Assembly (NCBI GenBank): GCA_009739215.1
Contig: VSJF01000009.1
Location: forward strand, 62,001-126,000
DNA from: Floccularia luteovirens
Lineage: Eukaryota; Basidiomycota; Agaricomycetes; Agaricales; Squamanitaceae
Direction: 5' to 3'
Length of the DNA stretch: 64,000 nt
Shown here: positions 1-11,856 of the stretch, piece after piece
Layout: each line of letters starts with the position of its first letter
Numbering within the stretch: position 1 is the first letter of the stretch
Translations under genes and position numbers: made by a program
The notes under the pieces: generated by a model
Seen by the model: the letters and a program-made list of their open reading frames with translations, nothing else
The model's database searches: none
Told to the model about the DNA's origin: nothing

Positions 1-468
1 CATCGCCATTCCTAGTCGGAGAGTTTAGAGGCGCGATTTCGGCCGGTAATGTCACACATACCAAGTGGAAAGATCATCTTGTTCATCGGATATTTCGTCG
101 CTTTCAACAAAAGCAGCATTATTTGATGCAAGAGTCCCAAAGTTCGCTGTATTCGGGAGTTTTTCGTTATGAAATAGATTTTACCAACGAGAAGGGCCTG
201 CCTTTTTCATCGAAAATGAGCAGCCTGGGGCAAAGCGTGTCATATCCCTGTGCAAAGCTCCCTTTTCTACCCTTTCATGATAAAATATACACTGACAGCA
301 CTGACTCACCGTTGGGGTGAGACTTTTCGTGAACGATATGTCAGGATCGATGTAAAACTCGTCAATCTCAGGACCCTCTTGGTTTAAATACGATTCTTGG
401 GTATTCCAGAAATGTGTCCCAGTGTAGTTGGCAAGTTCTCCAGCTTGTATATAGATGATTTCTTTCAT
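1..468 (-). CDS. DML1: DML1/Misato family protein, 5' part (runs off the left edge)
   Basis: Dml1/Misato proteins are tubulin-like factors for mitochondrial inheritance and morphology. Translation starts at 468 with MKEIIYIQAGELANYTGTHF, followed by WNTQESYL, the near-invariant N-terminal signature of the family. Exon 1 (310-468) leads to exon 2 (185-247, phase 0), which reads GYDTLCPRLLIFDEKGRPFS, the expected next block. A third coding block (about 51-146) reads ANFGTLASNNAAF, also typical, and after a 50-nt intron (GTATGT...CTAG) coding resumes (WNGD) at the edge. The exon 2 to exon 3 junction does not splice cleanly in phase with the GT sites I can see (184 or 189), so that junction is either misread or damaged. 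An upstream in-frame extension to 519 is treated as 5' UTR because homologues start at this Met. Confidence 0.88.
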
Positions 469-1077
469 AGTTTGATTTTGAGTATCAGGGGCGTTGAATC
501 CGAAGGAAATTTGACACACCCCTTGAGTTTTGATTCCGAAGACCCGAACAAGTCAGAATTCTAGCGGCCAACACAACACCGGAGTTTTATCGGCAACTTA
601 CATAACAGGGTCACATGACAGCAATTACAATGACCGCTGATTCCAAGTGCAGTGAAATTCTTGACTACTTACACCAATCATCTCAGGTTTCTTCAAGAAA
701 ACACCCAGAAATTACTCAACACATAGAGAGGAAAGTATAAAGTCTCAATCAACACATAGATCACTTAGATGCTAAGGTACTAATATTTATAAGGAATCTA
801 GGGTGGTTGTTTTCTCGAACGGTGTCTTCGCTTCGACAAAACTTTGTGGGGATTACAAACCTGTCAGCCGGGACTTGGGTAACCAACCAGCACGGTTATA
901 ATTTTGACGTTTCTCCTCGACACGAAGCGGCCCGGGCTCGAGACAGAATGAACCATGCGAAAGAGAGTAAGTAATGGCTATGCGACACGTGTTGCGACGG
1001 GCCGTATTGAAAACTTTGTATGCAAGCAGAGCAAGAACCTCTGATGATAAATGATCGAAGAACTGCATGAAAATAAG

Positions 1078-1451
1078 CTACTGCTTCTTCATCATTACCA
1101 CTCTCCTAAGGCGGTGATTGTATTCACTCCTGGCTTCATTAAAAATCTCGGTGCAAAGTCGGAAATGCCTCTCGCTTGATTTCAGTAATCGTATCATCTC
1201 GTATCCGTAATCAGTCGGCGTTGGAATCTATGTCAATCACCTCAATACAGTTAAAGAAGCTTGTAATAGTACCGTGCCAAGGCAGAAAGACATGATTTCG
1301 CTGATTACCTTAATTGCTTATTTGGAAGTTCTAAGCAATTTGTGAACACCCCACCGAGGTGCCAGCGATTTCTGTCCGTTCGTCATCCACTTCTGTTGAC
1401 AAGCGTTCTCGAGTATCGAACAGTTCGCGATAGCCGAGATGTTGAATTCAA
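1078..1451 (-). other. possible two-exon coding remnant, unrecognised
   Basis: Two stop-free blocks join in phase 0 across a canonical intron (1228-1354, GTGGGG...ACATAG). The upstream block (1355 to about 1440) reads HLGYRELFDTRERLSTEVDD and onward. The downstream block (1078-1227) reads IPTPTDYGYEMIRLLKSSER and ends in MMKKQ-stop. The charged, helix-rich composition looks like protein rather than chance. I find no start codon or further 5' exon: an in-frame TGA lies just upstream at about 1450. It may be the 3' end of a decayed gene or one with an unrecognised first exon. I do not recognise the family. The 469-1077 stretch downstream of it shows nothing I can support. Confidence 0.3.
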
Positions 1452-1632
1452 AAATTTCATAAATAGCATATGTATGTGGTGACTCCTCGCCTAATCATAA
1501 CCGGAATTGCACATGGAAATATCTAACCAAAAAACTAAGCACCTGGATATATTATGTCCTATCTCTATCTAGGCCCCCTGTGGGTATAAATTGTGATACA
1601 AATAGTACATGTCGAACCTTGCTATATTATGA

Positions 1633-2787
1633 TTATAATACGACTTTAAAACTGTCAAGAACTCGGCGGTCCTCCGTGGATAAAGGCGCATAGCTTGAAG
1701 GACCACTAGATGGTGGTCCCGAACGCGAATGCAGAAGCGTCGGTCTTCGGCCATGTTCTAGTGTGTTGATTGGAGGGAGGGTGATCTTTCCGTGATTCGG
1801 TGTCGGATTAGGTTGATACGGAAATTTTGGTGTACCAATCGTGGTCATATCTGGAGCCAGGCGAGGCTGCGATATGCGATAGTTCTGGGGTGGTTGTGTT
1901 GGTGATTGACTTCCATCTTCGTACGATTCACTTTCATCAGAATAATAAGAATAGCGATCGCTTCGGGCGCATAAGACCTTGTTGCTCAAGAAGATTCCAG
2001 GAACCACGCGGATGCTCCGCAAATAATCGTAACTTTCAATAACAGGAAGTCGCGCGTAGTCATTGCCCTAAATGTCTAGGTCAGTTTGTATCACCACGTT
2101 ATGCGCGAGCAGGTAAATACCGAAAAATAGGCGACAACGTGCCATTTCCGGCTCTCATTTGAACCCGGGAGGTTAGTTGTCACAGAATAAGTCTGTTTTG
2201 TAAGCCCATTGGGTTTAGATGGTCGATCTTTTCTCCTGATTGGAGGGGGAATAATAGCGTTTGGATCAGACGCACGCCGTGCCCTGTCATGATAAAGTTC
2301 GTATATAGAATTCTGTTGTTGTGAATCAGAAAGATAACATACCGACGTGCGGCCTTCGCATCTCTTTCTTCTTGCGTCGTCTCAATTTTTTCTTCGTAGA
2401 ACAAATAATCTCCGCGCATTCTACTCTGGGACCTGTGGTGCAAGTTGATCAGATACATAATTTCCCATTTGTCATGGCTGTGTTTGAGTTTACCATCGCC
2501 TGCCATCGGTCCACCGTAAAAGACCGCCATCATCTTGTGCTTCTTCCCAAACATAAACATGCCCACTGCGTAGCTCATCTCTCTCGTTTGTCAAGAGTCT
2601 CCGCTTTATCAGTGGCAGAATGTTTAGTCTGACAGCCTCCAAGACGACGTGAGCATCATGTGCGTCCCTGATGTCTATTAGATGATTAGATTAGTCAAAT
2701 TGTATTATAGAGAGACGTACGAAGGGAGGGATGTGTCACGGAGCCGGTCTTGACTGGAGAAAACGTACGGACACTTGCAAAAGACAT
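1633..2787 (-). CDS. Gti1/Pac2 (WOPR-domain) transcriptional regulator
   Basis: This belongs to the fungal WOPR family (Wor1, Ryp1, Pac2, Gti1), DNA-binding regulators of morphological switching, nutrient response and mating. Five exons (2721-2787, 2494-2674, 2343-2432, 2121-2283, 1633-2067) join in phase to give 311 residues. The N-terminus has THPSLHIRDAHDAHVVLEAV, then KRRLLTNERDELRSGHVYVW, RWTDGRRWSQSRMRGDYLFY and EEK. These are the WOPR first-half signatures, including the conserved WTDGRRWSxSR and the Lys-Arg-Arg helix. The second half has NGLTKQTYSV and WHVVAYFSG, then a Pro/Ser-rich C-terminal tail. The start at 2787 is the only Met before the conserved block. The first intron is 46 nt. 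Length is on the short side, as for the compact basidiomycete members. Targets are unknown. Confidence 0.9.
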
Positions 2788-5700
2788 TTGAAATGGGCTG
2801 ATGGATCTTACGTCTCATGGTTGCTTATATGTATGTGGAAACCTGGAGCGTGACGTTGAGCCCACACGTCGTCTTCGGGGAGTTGGCGGCAGCAGAACCT
2901 TGGAAACTAAATCAAACCCACATAACTAAGGTAAGACCAGATCCGTTGGTCGGTTTCTTTCTGTTTTCTTTTCGACGGTTTTAGGCAGATACTCCCGAAA
3001 GAGAGAGACCAAAACGGGCCGATATCCATTTGGTAAGGTTGATTCGTGGCAAATTTTAATTCCATTTCTTCCGGCGGTACTTACATGGCCGAGAACCGGG
3101 GACTCTCCCTGTTCCCTGATATATGTTACCCATTCAGTAGAAATAAGGCAAAATATTCTGTTGTTGCGCCACAATATATATCCAGAACTCAGTCATTTGT
3201 TGGTCGGTTCATCTTCTCAGTCATGAATGTTTTAGATGATCTTTATAGCATTTTACCACAGCTTTCCCTGTGTCTCGCAGGGATAAACCTCGGTATTCCG
3301 AGGTTTTTCCTTTCCCTTGCCCCCATCACAGTTGATGTGCTCTAATCCTTTGCAGCTCACAATTAACGTTATTCTTGAAGGAGAATTTAAGCGTCATCAA
3401 TTTCCTGCGCTAAGAAACTAGACGAATTCAGAGAAAGCCTTTGATCGATCCCCTGCCTCTATTGCAGCATGGCTGATGCACGTATCAGTGAGCTGGCCAT
3501 CTGTACACCCTTTCCATGGGAAGAATCATGGGATAAACTTGAATCGAAATGGGCACCCTTGTATGTTTATGTACACAACATCATATCCAGAGTGTTAACA
3601 AAGATAGATTGCAATCATAAAATAAGATGTGAGCGTGAGATCACGTTCCGCCCAATCTGGTCCCAAACCTGTACAAATTCATGGAAACTGACTACTAGGA
3701 ACAGATCAATCAAAGATGGTTCAACACATAAATATAGCGGAGATGTAGCTCGTGTACGACCCCTCCACCTCTCCTGCACTTACTAACCACTTGTGGCTGC
3801 GTGTTCAATCACTGCCAGCTCAGTTGCCTGACGTCACGACCGTTTGTCAGGAACGCCTCTATTTACTGCCGGTTTAAAATTTTTTGTCATGAGAACTCGG
3901 CTTCACAAACAAATTTGGATTTGGCTGTGAAAATAAGCTTGGATGTAGGGCATGTTTTTCCCCAATCAGTGCCCAATTGCTTCATTGCTCAGCAACAAGT
4001 CTCATGCCCAGGTCCAAGCTGATAGTGGCGTTCTTGGACTGCACTTAAAAGGAGAGCCCAATACATGAGTGTGCCTTCTCCGTCTTTTGCGGTGAATCGT
4101 GAGATATGCTTCACATACAGCGAACATAGAAGCCCCAGCAGTACGGATTATAGAATATAGGTATGTAAGTATGTCGATCACTTGATACAGGAATTGCCGG
4201 TCCGGCTACAAAACAAGTTCAGCACTGTGGAACTGAATTGGAACGGAAAACGATAGCTTGATGGTTTTGCCGTAAAAATCTGCTCCAGTAGCATCAGATC
4301 ATAATATTACTATTCTAATTTATTTTGTTACCGTCGATTCCCGCATATTACGTCTCAATCAGTGCACCAATTGTACACGCTTGGCATGCCTGATTAACTA
4401 ACATCTTTATCCAACTTTTAAGTCCGAACTTTGAGATTACGCGACCTCCATCCAACTCTACTCTGGCAAGATCAATCAAACGGGCCGTCGTAAATCCCTT
4501 AACAAGGCTAATTGTTGAACATAGCGCGGCCAAGTGAGGCTGAAGGCACTGAGAAATATGATCACAAGAGTCTCGTTCACGTTGAAGAAGTTTGATCACC
4601 GTGAGATGCTCTAGCAGCTGTTCATGTCAGACTTGAAAGAGGTTTGGTCAGAACATGCGGTCCCGATATGCGGACCTCCATCCTCATCTTAAATTTAGTT
4701 TATGAAGAACGGATTATCCAACGCCAATGTGCGAAATTTCCAATTCAGAAACGTCCTTGTGGACTCAAAAGTAAAGGATCAGTAGCGGCTGGTAAGATTG
4801 CCCACTCCCTATGAATAACCGTTTGTGATATAAAAAATCGCCGAAAACTCGAATGCAGTATATGTTTCGGTTCCGTGGTGAGAAGAGAGAACTGGAACAA
4901 CCACGCGACGCATCGGTGCGTCGCAACCACCCTCTAGCTCATGTGGCTGATGTACAGACAGAATATCAATAACGTGTTCAACTTGAGAAGATTTGAATCA
5001 GATTAAGTAGATGTATCAAAAGTTGGTGGTAAGAAACTTCCCAAAACCTCATTTCCTGCATATAAAAGCAACTTAGTTATAGCCGTTGCTCCTCACTATC
5101 GAAGACGTTATATTTATAGAATCTATACGTGAGTCTAATGTATTATTTGTTAAACGAAGGTCCCAACAGGACATCGAACAAATGATAAGAATCTGGTTTG
5201 TGGAACAAAAGCCAGAGATCAGAAGGAGCTCCCTAGTGAAAAAAGAAACCCCAACCAGGTGTTGTAAATCTCCCACAAGTCAAAAGAAGAGGAAGTATTT
5301 TTAAAATGAGACTCGATGAGGGGCACCTGATGGGTCATGTTACCACATGAATTTGAAGCGTTGTAAGATTACACTTGTTATATGCAGAAGCCAAAAGCAA
5401 ATTTAAACAAAATATGGGAACATTGTCCGTTTATTCCTCGGACTTCCAGAAACTTGGGATTGAATCCAACGTGGACATGTGCTTGAAACCTGAAAAGTTC
5501 TTTGTATTCCAATAATATCCCTCTCCAAGTGTTAATTGAATAGAAGTGTTAAAAATACGAACCAGCAGACGATGTCCGAGCCCCGACCACGTCAAGTCTG
5601 TGAACAGGACAACAACCTGCTTTCGTACAGAACTCATAATGGTCATTGTTTTGAACTTTCCTTTTTGAGAAACGATAATATGATGATATATATCTCTTCA

Positions 5701-6177
5701 TCAAGAATGTGTCGAACTGGAAAAGATTCGAGTGCTGAATCTGGACAAGTTCATGTGGGAGGCTAAAACAAGACAATGTTACCCGTGATCAGTACCTTGG
5801 AGAATCCTTTTATGCACCTCAAGTATATATCTTATTAGTAATTTTTCACTAAAAGTCGCCAACGTCCTAGTTTTAGATCTCTTGGTGCATGGGCCCACAT
5901 CAATCTAGCAGCCCAGTCTGCTTTTTGCATACCCGTCATGATTAATTGACTGTCGCCACATATGAGTGGATCCTCTAACCTATTTCATCGACCTCTCCAA
6001 AAGTGGTTCAAAAGCATCATATCCAAGAAAAACATTTTTTATTGTCAGTGTATGATCCGACACAATTCAGTGACTACAAAAAGAAGAATATCCTGCTTGA
6101 AGAAGCAAGATGCACAAGATATGTTAATTATCATCACATGCTCACTTTTCCTGAGCGACACTTATTGAATCTTGCCC
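2788..6177. other. 3.4 kb without a supportable gene
   Basis: Only short uncorrelated open frames occur here, on both strands (for example minus 4348-4599, 83 codons, and plus 3469-3786, 105 codons). None shows a motif I recognise, a phase-consistent exon partner or a signal peptide. Orphan or lineage-specific genes cannot be excluded without transcripts. Confidence 0.5.
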
Positions 6178-6908
6178 TTAGACAAGAGCATTGATGGTGG
6201 TCGCGAAAGCCATGGCTATGTCCGACTGGAGTTTTGAGGCTTCTTGCTTTTGGTCGAACTACATAATAGAAAAATAACACACAATCATCAGTTTAGGGGA
6301 AAAAATAAAGATATTCAAATGAAAAGCTTTCTTACGGGGCAACGTTGGACGAGCGCATCAGATAGTATACCTTCATACTTTTGAAGGGTGACCAGACCAG
6401 CACGTACGTGGGGAATAAGCCCTGCCGCTCTGAAACAATCGACTTTCGCGGCTAATTCTTGAAGGGTTGCGAAAAGGAGTCCAACAGACTCCTTGATCTG
6501 ATTTAAGATGGCTTGTCCATCAGTCTCAGAGAAGGGCGCTGTAGCCTATATAAGGTGTCAGTACATTACAATTTGTCAGGTGGTGTAGATCAACCATTGC
6601 ATCGTCTCCAGCCTTTTTCGCTGAAGTTGTCAACTCAACCGACAACTGGAGGAACGACTAACGCATATGAAACAAACAAAAACTGTTATTCCATTTTTCT
6701 TTGCATAACATCACCAAGAACTCACCGAAAGTTGTGTTTCAGTTGGATGATTGCCGAATTCATCGAGTGCATTTTTGAGAGAGATTGTTTGTGTTTTAAT
6801 AACTTGGATATCTTTTTGGATAGCACTGACAGTGCTCTGTACAAGAGGAGAGCAGATAACGCCAACAAAGATGGTGGCAACGACAAAAAGTATGGATCCA
6901 AAACGCAT
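6178..6908 (-). CDS. HsbA-like hydrophobic-surface-binding secreted protein
   Basis: Four exons (6726-6908, 6595-6657, 6336-6545, 6178-6258), all joined in phase 0, give 178 residues. The first about 20 residues (MRFGSILFVVATIFVGVICS) form a clear signal peptide. The mature part is a chain of amphipathic helices with the repeated Ala/Thr/Asp pattern of the HsbA / cell-wall galactomannoprotein family: alternating hydrophobics around STVSAIQKDIQVIKTQ, an AKKAGDDA segment, and SETDGQAILNQIKESVG, matching the family's SExDGxAIL block. Members are secreted or wall-associated small proteins, some of which bind hydrophobic surfaces and recruit hydrolases. The second exon (63 nt) uses a weaker GTTGAT donor. 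A single Cys pair is present in the last third. Confidence 0.82.
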
Positions 6909-7351
6909 TGTGAGATTGTAAACTTCAAAGGTGAAGAGGTGATTTTAGCTGGGTACCCAGTGTTAGGATAGCTATTGCAAATTGGACTTGCTTTTGTACC
7001 GTGTTGTGTGCAACGATGATGCAAGGACTCCGATTTCAGTGGAAATCGATGCAACTTCGTTATGAGTCCATTGTCCACAACTAGTCTGTAGATTCCTATT
7101 CTTGCATAGGAGGGCGGGTATTCTGTAGCATATTGGGTGTCTAATTGCCTGCAAAGCCTTCGAACCCGTATTCCTTGCTGATGAGCAATGAAAATCGAAG
7201 AGATGCGTGGAACAACAATGTGGCGGTTTGCGGGTCGATAATGACGTCGAATTACGTGCTTGTTAATATTAATGGCAATTCTTTGTCTTATCGCTGCTTC
7301 TCATTGTTATTTTCAGACTTGATAAAAAAAAGTGGACAATAAGTGTCGGCG

Positions 7352-7766
7352 TTATGAAGAAGAAAACTCGAGTAAAGGCTCCCTTCTTATGTTACACACG
7401 CCACTCAATATAAATAGAGACGGGGAAGTAACTTGATCATCAACAATTCCTTCTTCCACCAGGACGGTCAACACATTCCGTTTGGATAGCGCTGGAAATA
7501 CTTGAGCTAAACCTGGCGTAACTCCAAAAATAACAATTTCCAAATTTATCGTTCTTTTTGATTCCGATAAAGGCACTACAAAGGCGCTTCCAGTCATCTA
7601 GTATGAGTAATTCATCAGGTGTTATATAACCTGTGAATCTACAATTTAATAAATGAGTTGCATAATTGACAAAAATTTGCATATTGATTGGCCTGTGACC
7701 TAGGGTTCCATGCGTACTCGGCGTTTCAGGTTTGAACATCCTAATCTGATCCGCATAGCCCTGCAA
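7352..7766 (-). other. overlapping open frames downstream of the pseudokinase gene, unrecognised
   Basis: A minus-strand frame at 7440-7766 is preceded by a good acceptor (TTTTGCAG at about 7767), and a second frame at 7352-7597 continues in another phase (reading GVTPGLAQVFPALSKRNVLT). Together they could be exons of a small gene or of a decayed 3' neighbour. I could not find one splice that joins them convincingly, and neither block matches a family I know. Confidence 0.25.
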
Positions 7767-7842
7767 AATACACAGAAGGTATAGATTCGCTACATTGAAC
7801 GGTGTGTATATTATTGGCCTTGACAGGATGTATAAGAATAAA

Positions 7843-10800
7843 TCAAAGGGAAGTGGGCTCTAGTGCGTCAGGTTTGAACCGCAAGCGAGCTAGTAGGACA
7901 GCCTTCCATGGGTCATCACAATTGGAGACTTTGTCGGCAAAAACTGGGGTGCTATCCAAAGATTCTTTGTAGGATGGACCCTCTCTGGTGAAGGAAGTTG
8001 CTACTTCTGTAGTGAAGGACCCCCATGGGGTGCCAGGTTTTGGAGACGAGAAAACATTGAAGTGAACCTGTTATAAAATTATCAACAATTAGAGTTTCAG
8101 AAGGCATGTTCACCGTGGCAACCTACTTGACTATCTGGGTGACTATGACTGACCAATAGAGCATATGTAGGAACATAAAGTGATCCGATGACTCGGACAA
8201 AAATTTAATACAGACAAAATATATGATTCAAATCTAGGGTTCAACTCACCAAAGTACAAATCTTCTTTCTGAATATTGTGTTCAACCCCATAAACTTCCA
8301 TTATAATTTCAATGTTAGTTTTAAGCCACAGCTTCGGAGCACTTAATTCCTCTACATATCGGTAATCAGATGTCTCAAGACACATATATGCTGCCTTGTG
8401 GCCAGCTCTCAATGCGAAAGAATAGCGCCGTTTGACCCTGAATAGTAATCGGAAGCATCAGTTCACTAACATTTCCGCAAGCACATAAAAGCCGTACACA
8501 GTATTGTCCCTTGATCTGACTCGCGCAATAAACGATTGTATGCCCCTTTTTTTAGAAGCTTTTCTGTCTTGACGCATACTTCCAGTTTTGACATCACCAA
8601 ATGCATTGACTGGGGAAATATTTTTGATGGCCGTTTCACTAGCCATATGGGGAGAAAAAGCATTGAACAATGTGACGAATGACCCAGAAGGTTTGGATAG
8701 ATAACCAATTGCACCAAGCTCTATAGATGATGGACTCCACAGTGGCAGTGTGACTTTTCACCTCATGTCAGTCAATTCAAATGAATTACGAGGAACAACA
8801 ATGACCACATACGCGAAGGATGATAATCATGGGTCAACAAAAGCCGATATCTTCGTTCATTTCTTCTCTCGGCCGCAATATCATAGATAGGAGGTGGCGA
8901 CGCCGAGTCAGCGCCTCCTGCGGTAGCAATTGTTGCACGGGATGATTCTGAGATAAGGTCACTTGAAATGAGGGACGAATGTTTCGCTATTTCCGGATTT
9001 ACTGGCTCAACAGTCCCGCCAGGAGCGTCATGGATTCCAAGGTTTGTTTGGTCAGCGATCGTCGGTATTAATGCATTATCTGTCGCAGTCATAATCCAAT
9101 TTTGGTTAGTACTGAAACCGTATGAACTTGGTGGCACCATACCAGAAGGATCTACTTCTGCTGGTAGACCGATTGCACGCATATCAGGGGAAGGACCTAA
9201 CGGGTGGTCTTGCTCCAGCTCTGGAAGATGTCGTGAAGCAGGGGTGTCCATCACTACAGGATTCGCATTGAGCGACCTGAGGTCAGCCATGACTTTCTGG
9301 AAGTTTGGGCGACGTTCAGGATCCATGTTCCAACACTTTATGATAATAGCTTGTAGCTCCGGAGTGTTGTATCGTGAGTTCTGAGGAAAACTCGGCCGCA
9401 CATTGTCTTTACAGATGGTCGTAAAGATGCAACCCAGATTGTCAAGAAAAGGAGAGAACGAACCAGCCACCATACTTTTCAAGTTATCTTCACCAACTGT
9501 GCCCCAGGGTAGAGACCCCATGTATAATATTTCCACACAGCATATTGCAAAGGCATAAACATCCATAGCTTGTGTCAGCTCTTCTCGACCTGCAAGAAGT
9601 TCTGGTGCTTGCCAGCCTAGAAACTTTGCTGTAATACAGAAGCGATTAACATGAATGTCGACGTGAGGGTGTGGGAATTACGCACAATGTGGTTTGGTCC
9701 CAGAGAGACTGTAGGATTCTCGTTTCATCTCGCTCTGTCCAAAATCGGTAACAACACATCTGACGTTCCCGTCTACAAGGATATTCGTACCCTACCTCAG
9801 AAAGATGAGTTTTTCTGATCTTCTTAGATGTATAGAAACTAACATTGAGATCTCCGTGCAGCACTCCTTGACAATGCAGATATTCCATGCCCTTCGCAAT
9901 ATCACTTATGAATGTCAACAGATTGATTTCCTCCACAGGGGTAGTAGCAGGTGCTTGAGGATGCTGACTCTCAACATTTCGCAGAAAGTCCGCAATGCAC
10001 CCATGTTCCATGAATGGGGTCACAAAGAACCATGGCGGCTGGCCAATCGCACTACTCGCACCACAAAGTGTTAAAACGTGCGAGTGCCTTAGCTTCGTCC
10101 ATTGTTGCACGGTACGAAGGAACAGGTCACGAGGTGTTGTAACTGAGATTACTGTGACTGCCACCGTTCCCGCATGCCAACGTCCTCGATATACAGTGCT
10201 AAACTCGTCTTTAGTAAGCTGCTTTTCCGTGTCGAGTTCGTATCTGACGTAATTGTTGAAATGTGGATATCAAATCAAAAATTGAAAGGCGTACTTCGTG
10301 ATTGTCCAGTTCGGGAGGTTAGTGTTACTGCCTTTACTCAAGCGCTGTAGGCATTCAATCCCATTCTCCAAAAACTCTAAATCGAGCGTATCCTTGGTAC
10401 TTGGTTCACTTGCCTCACGACTCGGAATGACATCTATCAGCCTTAGTATCGGAACCAACTGCTGACGGAGGTGTTTGAGATGCCCGAGCTAATTTCTTTC
10501 TCTGATTCGGCCTCAAGTGCACGCTGTAGAGACTTGGTGGCATCAGGAATCTCATCTCTGTGGATTTCTAAGATTTCCAGCATTTCCGCATCACTTCCAG
10601 CTTGGAGTGCCTTGCGCATAACCTCACGCAAGTCCGCCACATCCCAGGATCTATCTTCCGAGTTCTGCTTTGTGTGGATGGCTGTGAGTGTCGGAAGAAC
10701 ATCGGGTGGTAGCAAATCGGAAGGTCCTGATGAGATAACATGAGATATTATTTCAGGTCTTGCTTCGGGTGATGCTTGCTTGTCAGGCGGGACGGAGGAG

Positions 10801-11856
10801 TGACCCGCAGCAGTTAACTGTTCAAGCAGTAGCCGAGTTTCTTCTTTCCTCCTCCTGTCGCTATCTTGAACCTCGCGTAATATCCGTATCTGAATAGAAA
10901 GCTGAAAATAGGTTCATGTAAACTAGACAGATTTGCACACAATATCAATACAAACTTACACTAAACATTCCCAGCGCATCTCGAAGTTCAGCTTGACATA
11001 CTGCGATGCTCTCGTGAATTTCATTCCTCCCAAGATATCTCTTCAGGAATGGCAGATTAGCTTGTCGCAAGAAGAGAGCCCTTACATCAGCAAAAACACT
11101 TGAAAGTCATTCTGTATCAGCCACCATAGTATTATGTATTGTATAGGCTGGAAACACACCCTTCCAGTTTGCCTAAGGGAGCATCAAGTTCCTTTCCAAC
11201 ATAGTCTCCTGCGTCATGGATTTCCTGGCGTACTGAGAACAGAATCTCTCCACACCTCTCTGCAAGTCGAAGGCAAGCAATGCGATTTACCTGAAACGTG
11301 GTCACACCGTTCAGAGAAGATATCCCATTTCGGAAAATTACGCTCACCTCAATAAGGTCTAAGGCATCCCAAATTTGCAACAATATTACTCCAACTGCAC
11401 GCAGGCCAGGCACTGGTGCAAGACTCAGGAGATCAACTCCCGTATAGAGGGCTTCGTGTGCAATGTCTGCCGCTGTATCCAAAGTGGAAGCTACAGCTTT
11501 CGCAACGCACTGGGAGGCAATGTGAGCGTATATATGCGCAAAAGTTGGTCATAGAAAGAATGTAGATTTTATCTCGGACTGTAGATGAGAGGTGGAGATG
11601 ACAGAGAACGCAAACTTACTATTCGGGCATTATTCCATGCTACAGTATGTTCCGCAGAGGTGGTATTGTTTCGTTTCCGAGATTCTTGAGCGCGTTTCGT
11701 TGTTTCAACAGCACCGAAGCTATCCATATCAGAACGACCTTGAGTCGATAATACATTGATATTCCTATTGTGCTGAGGTCCTGAAAATAGTCTGGATCTA
11801 CGCGGAGGGAAAAAAACACGGTCTTCTGAGACTGGAGGAGCATCGAAAGAGTCCAT
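7843..11856 (-). CDS. MLKL/HeLo-like helical bundle, TKL-type pseudokinase and agaricomycete-specific C-terminal domain
   Basis: Fourteen exons joined by hand (11620-11856, 11348-11509, 11160-11290, 10960-11098, 10460-10901, 10295-10433, 9844-10243, 9686-9791, 9476-9628, 8813-9406, 8471-8753, 8250-8437, 8127-8191, 7843-8067) keep phase throughout and give 1087 residues. Residues 80-225 form a helical segment with the LAPVPGLRAVGVILLQIWDA signature shared with fungal MLKL-NTD-like proteins, followed by a coiled, charged linker. Residues 417-700 form a TKL-like kinase fold: WTITKYELD, then HGDLN (546-550), DFG (566-568), WQAPELL and MDVYAFAICCVEIL. The VAIK lysine is Thr447 and the glycine loop is gone. 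Residues 823-1087 form a domain seen mainly in agaricomycetes (LLLTHDYHPS, GAIGYLSKPSGSFVTLFNAF, RAGHKAAYMCLET, VIGSLY, VLLARLRFKPDALEPTSL-stop). Two proposed introns are only 26 and 33 nt. Function is unknown; a cell-death or signalling role is inference. Confidence 0.82.

Noticed and set aside
8968..9384. Plus-strand open frame of 138 codons
   Set aside because: It is antisense to the pseudokinase exon 8813-9406, whose minus-strand frame carries kinase and linker motifs in phase with its neighbours.
9646..10164. Long minus frame running past the kinase catalytic loop (VSFYTSKKIRK and onward)
   Set aside because: The frame reads through an intron (9792-9843) and then out of phase; splicing gives the conserved HGDLN-GTNILV and DFG blocks instead.
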